NCBI GenBank assembly: GCA_018665505.1
Contig: JABJCS010000749.1
Coordinates: forward strand, 1 to 8,930
DNA length: 8,930 nt
Reading direction: 5' to 3'
DNA from: Alphaproteobacteria bacterium
GTDB taxonomy: Bacteria > Pseudomonadota > Alphaproteobacteria > UBA8366
Each line of letters starts with the position of its first letter. Position 1 is the first letter of the stretch. Under the pieces are notes generated by a model. The model did no database searches. It saw only the letters and a program-made list of their open reading frames with translations, and was not told the DNA's origin. The translations under genes and the position numbers were made by a program. Positions 7,260-8,930 of the stretch are shown here, piece by piece.

Positions 7260-7928
7260 TCAGAAATCCAGATCAGCGTAATGCCTGGGCGGTGGGCAGC
7301 CCGGAATATGATCCCCCAACAAAGCGCGAAAGCTGGGGCGTGATTTGACGCGGGCATACCATTCCTTGGCCGGTTCGTGATCACTCCACGGGACGTCGCC
7401 TAAATAATCAACGCTGGAGAGATGCGCGGCGGCGGTAATATCCGCCAACGAAAAATCGTTGCCCGCCAGCCAACGCCGCTCTTCCGTCAGATAGGCAATA
7501 TAGTCGAGATGCGTGTGGATATTGGCGCTGCCCGCGCGGATCGCCTGACTGTTCGGCTCACCCATGCCAAGGAAGCGTTTCATGATTTTCTCGTCGACCA
7601 AGTTCCGGGTAACTTCCCGGTCGAATTTCTGATCGAACCATGCGGCGAGACGCCGGACTTCGGCGCGAATGGCTGGATTGCGGCCGATTAAGGGCGGCTC
7701 GGGGTGGGTTTCGTCGAGGAACTCCACAATGGCCGCGGCGTCGGACAGGATTTGCCCATCCTCCTCGATCAGTACGGGCAGATCGCCGGCAGGGTTGAGC
7801 GCCAGGAACTCCTCTCGCCTTTCCCACAGTTTCTCGACTTTCATGTCGAATTCGAGATTTTTCTCCGCCAGGACGATGCGGACCTTGCGGCAGAAGGGCG
7901 AGAGCCACAGGTGATATACCGTTCGCAT
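7260..7928 (-). CDS. Glutathione S-transferase family protein
   Basis: Starting at the ATG at 7926-7928 this is a 222-residue cytoplasmic GST-fold protein. The thioredoxin-like domain begins at once with VYHLWLSPFCRKVRIVLAEK, having Ser10 and Cys13 at the active-site loop. It includes the cis-Pro loop NPAGDLPVL (Pro51), then LSDAAAIVEFLDE (61-73). The all-helical domain carries WLAGNDFSLADITAAAH (153-169), with the usual N-cap motif. The end, PPPRHYADLDF, resembles a GST that I recall next to uppP in many alphaproteobacteria. The usual Glu/Asp-Ser pair that holds the glutamyl end of glutathione is Asp63-Ala64 here, so GSH binding may be weak or altered. A TTG-initiated extension to 7997 is rejected: it adds 23 residues with no domain sense and runs over the candidate promoter. 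It may be the first gene of the minus-strand operon. Confidence 0.88.
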   Translation of the reverse strand: MRTVYHLWLSPFCRKVRIVLAEKNLEFDMKVEKLWERREEFLALNPAGDLPVLIEEDGQILSDAAAIVEFLDETHPEPPLIGRNPAIRAEVRRLAAWFDQKFDREVTRNLVDEKIMKRFLGMGEPNSQAIRAGSANIHTHLDYIAYLTEERRWLAGNDFSLADITAAAHLSSVDYLGDVPWSDHEPAKEWYARVKSRPSFRALLGDHIPGCPPPRHYADLDF

Positions 7929-7935
7929 AAAACGG

Positions 7936-7963
7936 ATATTAGACGCTAGCGTCTGTGGCGCAA
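7936..7963 (-). promoter_or_regulatory. Candidate promoter of the GST-led operon with palindromic operator in the spacer
   Basis: On the minus strand TTGCGC (7958-7963), a 16-base spacer and TAATAT (7936-7941) form a modest sigma-70-like pair. The -10 ends 7 bases before the GST ATG, so transcription could begin at or very near the start codon. This agrees with the lack of a Shine-Dalgarno there. The spacer contains most of a perfect palindrome (7941-7954). The -35 matches poorly, so this is a candidate only. Confidence 0.4.
7941..7954. repeat. Perfect 14-bp palindrome AGACGCTAGCGTCT, probable repressor site
   Basis: The site reads the same on both strands across all 14 bases and sits 12 bases upstream of the GST start, between the candidate -35 and -10 elements. 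A dimeric repressor of TetR, MarR or GntR type binding here would block transcription of the operon. No regulator gene is in the window. Confidence 0.55.
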
Positions 7964-8026
7964 TGAAGGAATTCACATGTCGGGGGTGATCGGACAAATA
8001 TTGCTGCTGTATTCCGAATCACGAAA

Positions 8027-8035
8027 TGCTATAAG
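8027..8035 (+). promoter_or_regulatory. Extended -10 candidate for uppP (TGC-TATAAG)
   Basis: TGCTATAAG matches an extended -10 element (TGn followed by TATAAG), about 40 bases before the uppP start and oriented with the gene. No good -35 lies at the usual distance, which extended -10 promoters tolerate. A transcript from near 8042 would have a leader of about 33 bases carrying the ribosome site GAGGGG. Confidence 0.35.
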
Positions 8036-8074
8036 CGGACGGCAGGGTTAATCGCAAGATATTGAGGGGCTGTT

Positions 8075-8878
8075 TTGGCGCTATACCATATTTTGGTACT
8101 CGCCATCGTTCAGGGGGTGACGGAGTTTCTGCCGATTAGCTCGTCGGGACACCTCGTTTTGACCTCTAAAATGTTGAATTGGCCGGATCAGGGATTGGCG
8201 ATCGATGTCGCCGTTCATGTCGGGACACTCTTCGCCGTCATGGTGTATTTCTGGCGGGATCTTTGGGAAATCACCGTCGGCACCGTCCGACTGTTCACGG
8301 GACGACGAGGCCCCGGCGCCAGATTGGCAGGCCAAATTCTGGTGGGCACAATTCCCGTTGTCATCGCGGGTTATTTCGGGCGCGACTATATCGGCACCTA
8401 TCTTCGGGATGTTGAAATCATTGCTTGGGCGACGATCGGGTTCGGCATTTTGTTGTGGATTGCCGATCATCTGGGCATGACGGTGCGGCGGATCGAGCAT
8501 CTGAAGTTCGGGAACGCAATCTTTATCGGCCTGGCCCAAGTATTAGCGCTGATTCCGGGGACAAGCCGTTCCGGGATCACCATGACGGCGGGCCGGTTTC
8601 TCGGTATGGAACGGACGGAAGCGGCGCGTTTTTCCATGCTGCTATCGATATCGACGATTTTGGGCGCCGGTGTTCTCGCCGCAGCCGATTTGGGGCAAAG
8701 TGGTGATTTCGAACTTGGTCAGGACGTGTTGTTGTCCGCCAGCCTTGCCTTTATCACCGGGCTTCTGTCGATTGCGATTATGATGCGGTGGTTAAGTCGA
8801 GCCGGATTTACACCGTTTGTACTCTACCGATTGGCTCTCGGAGCGGGTCTGCTTTACTGGATATACGCCGCCGCTTAA
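8075..8878 (+). CDS. uppP: Undecaprenyl-diphosphate phosphatase UppP (BacA family)
   Basis: This 267-residue polytopic inner-membrane enzyme removes a phosphate from undecaprenyl diphosphate, recycling the lipid carrier for peptidoglycan and other surface polymers, and is linked to bacitracin tolerance. The two signature regions are present: VQGVTEFLPISSSGHLVL (12-29), with Glu17 and His26, and PGTSRSGITMTAGRFLGM (161-178), with Arg165. The first acidic residue of the E. coli (E)GxxE motif is Gln13 here, a common variant. Several hydrophobic helices alternate through to LALGAGLLYWIYAAA at the C-terminus. Length is normal. The start is a TTG at 8075-8077, chosen because GAGGGG lies about 5 bases upstream and the protein begins as expected for the family. 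It is divergent from GST. Its TAA overlaps the stop of a probable convergent gene. Confidence 0.95.
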   Translation: MALYHILVLAIVQGVTEFLPISSSGHLVLTSKMLNWPDQGLAIDVAVHVGTLFAVMVYFWRDLWEITVGTVRLFTGRRGPGARLAGQILVGTIPVVIAGYFGRDYIGTYLRDVEIIAWATIGFGILLWIADHLGMTVRRIEHLKFGNAIFIGLAQVLALIPGTSRSGITMTAGRFLGMERTEAARFSMLLSISTILGAGVLAAADLGQSGDFELGQDVLLSASLAFITGLLSIAIMMRWLSRAGFTPFVLYRLALGAGLLYWIYAAA

Positions 8879-8930
8879 CCCGGCTGTGTTGTCGTATAGC
8901 GCCCGCCGCGGCGATAGACTTCCAAACATG
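8875..8930 (-). CDS. Probable 3' end of a convergent gene (partial)
   Basis: On the minus strand a frame enters from the right edge and ends with TAA at 8875-8877; its last residues read CLEVYRRGGRYTTTQPG. The Arg/Gly-rich ending looks like a natural C-terminus, and the stop shares the palindrome TTAA with the uppP stop, giving a compact convergent pair. Only 17 codons are visible, so this is tentative. In alphaproteobacteria an NAD-dependent epimerase-like (NDUFA9 family) gene is often near uppP and may end in a similar basic tail, but that is recollection and not an identification. Confidence 0.35.
   Translation of the reverse strand, partial: CLEVYRRGGRYTTTQPG

Noticed and set aside
7929..7997. 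N-terminal extension of GST from a TTG at 7995-7997
   Set aside because: The GST fold begins right after the ATG at 7926-7928, the extension has no ribosome site, and it would run over the palindrome and candidate promoter.
8928..8930. ATG at the right edge as the start of a new plus-strand gene
   Set aside because: No Shine-Dalgarno precedes it and only one codon is visible; a minus-strand gene end explains the region better.

Overview
The window looks like chromosomal DNA of an alphaproteobacterium, possibly Rhodospirillales-like. This rests on moderately high G+C, on protein style (the UppP variant with QGVTEFLPISSSGH, and a GST ending HYADLDF), and on my recollection that uppP and such a GST are often neighbours in this class. 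I could not run a search, so the taxonomy is inference.

Layout, left to right. (1) The 3' end of a plus-strand TPR gene (to 229). (2) A convergent 54-residue minus-strand small gene (237-401) with a good Shine-Dalgarno. (3) A long minus-strand block, transcribed right to left: GST (7260-7928), RutA/SfnG-like luciferase-family monooxygenase (6114-7253), NtaA/DszA-like luciferase-family monooxygenase (4758-6095), a secreted caspase-domain protein (3122-4744, broken by an in-frame TAG), a 14-TM DHA2-type MFS exporter (1453-3015), and a TfdA-like Fe(II)/2-oxoglutarate dioxygenase (503-1375). (4) Divergent from GST, uppP (8075-8878) on the plus strand. (5) A probable 3' end of a minus-strand gene whose stop overlaps the uppP stop.

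The first four genes of the block are separated by only 6, 18 and 13 bases, so they are probably one transcript. MFS and the dioxygenase follow after gaps of 106 and 77 bases. Two distinct FMNH2-dependent monooxygenases, a TfdA-type dioxygenase and an exporter together suggest oxidative cleavage of an organosulfur, N-heterocyclic or aryloxy-type compound, with export or tolerance. The substrate cannot be named from sequence, and the flavin reductase that such monooxygenases need is not in the window.

The most notable observations are: the caspase-domain gene, which sits in a catabolic-looking operon and has its signal peptide cut off from the protease by one amber codon; a perfect 14-bp palindrome placed in the spacer of a candidate promoter whose start site would fall on the GST ATG (a possible repressor-controlled leaderless transcript); and the short conserved-looking gene at 237-401. 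No RNA gene, mobile element or CRISPR array was seen, and no gene-free stretch exceeds about 150 bases.
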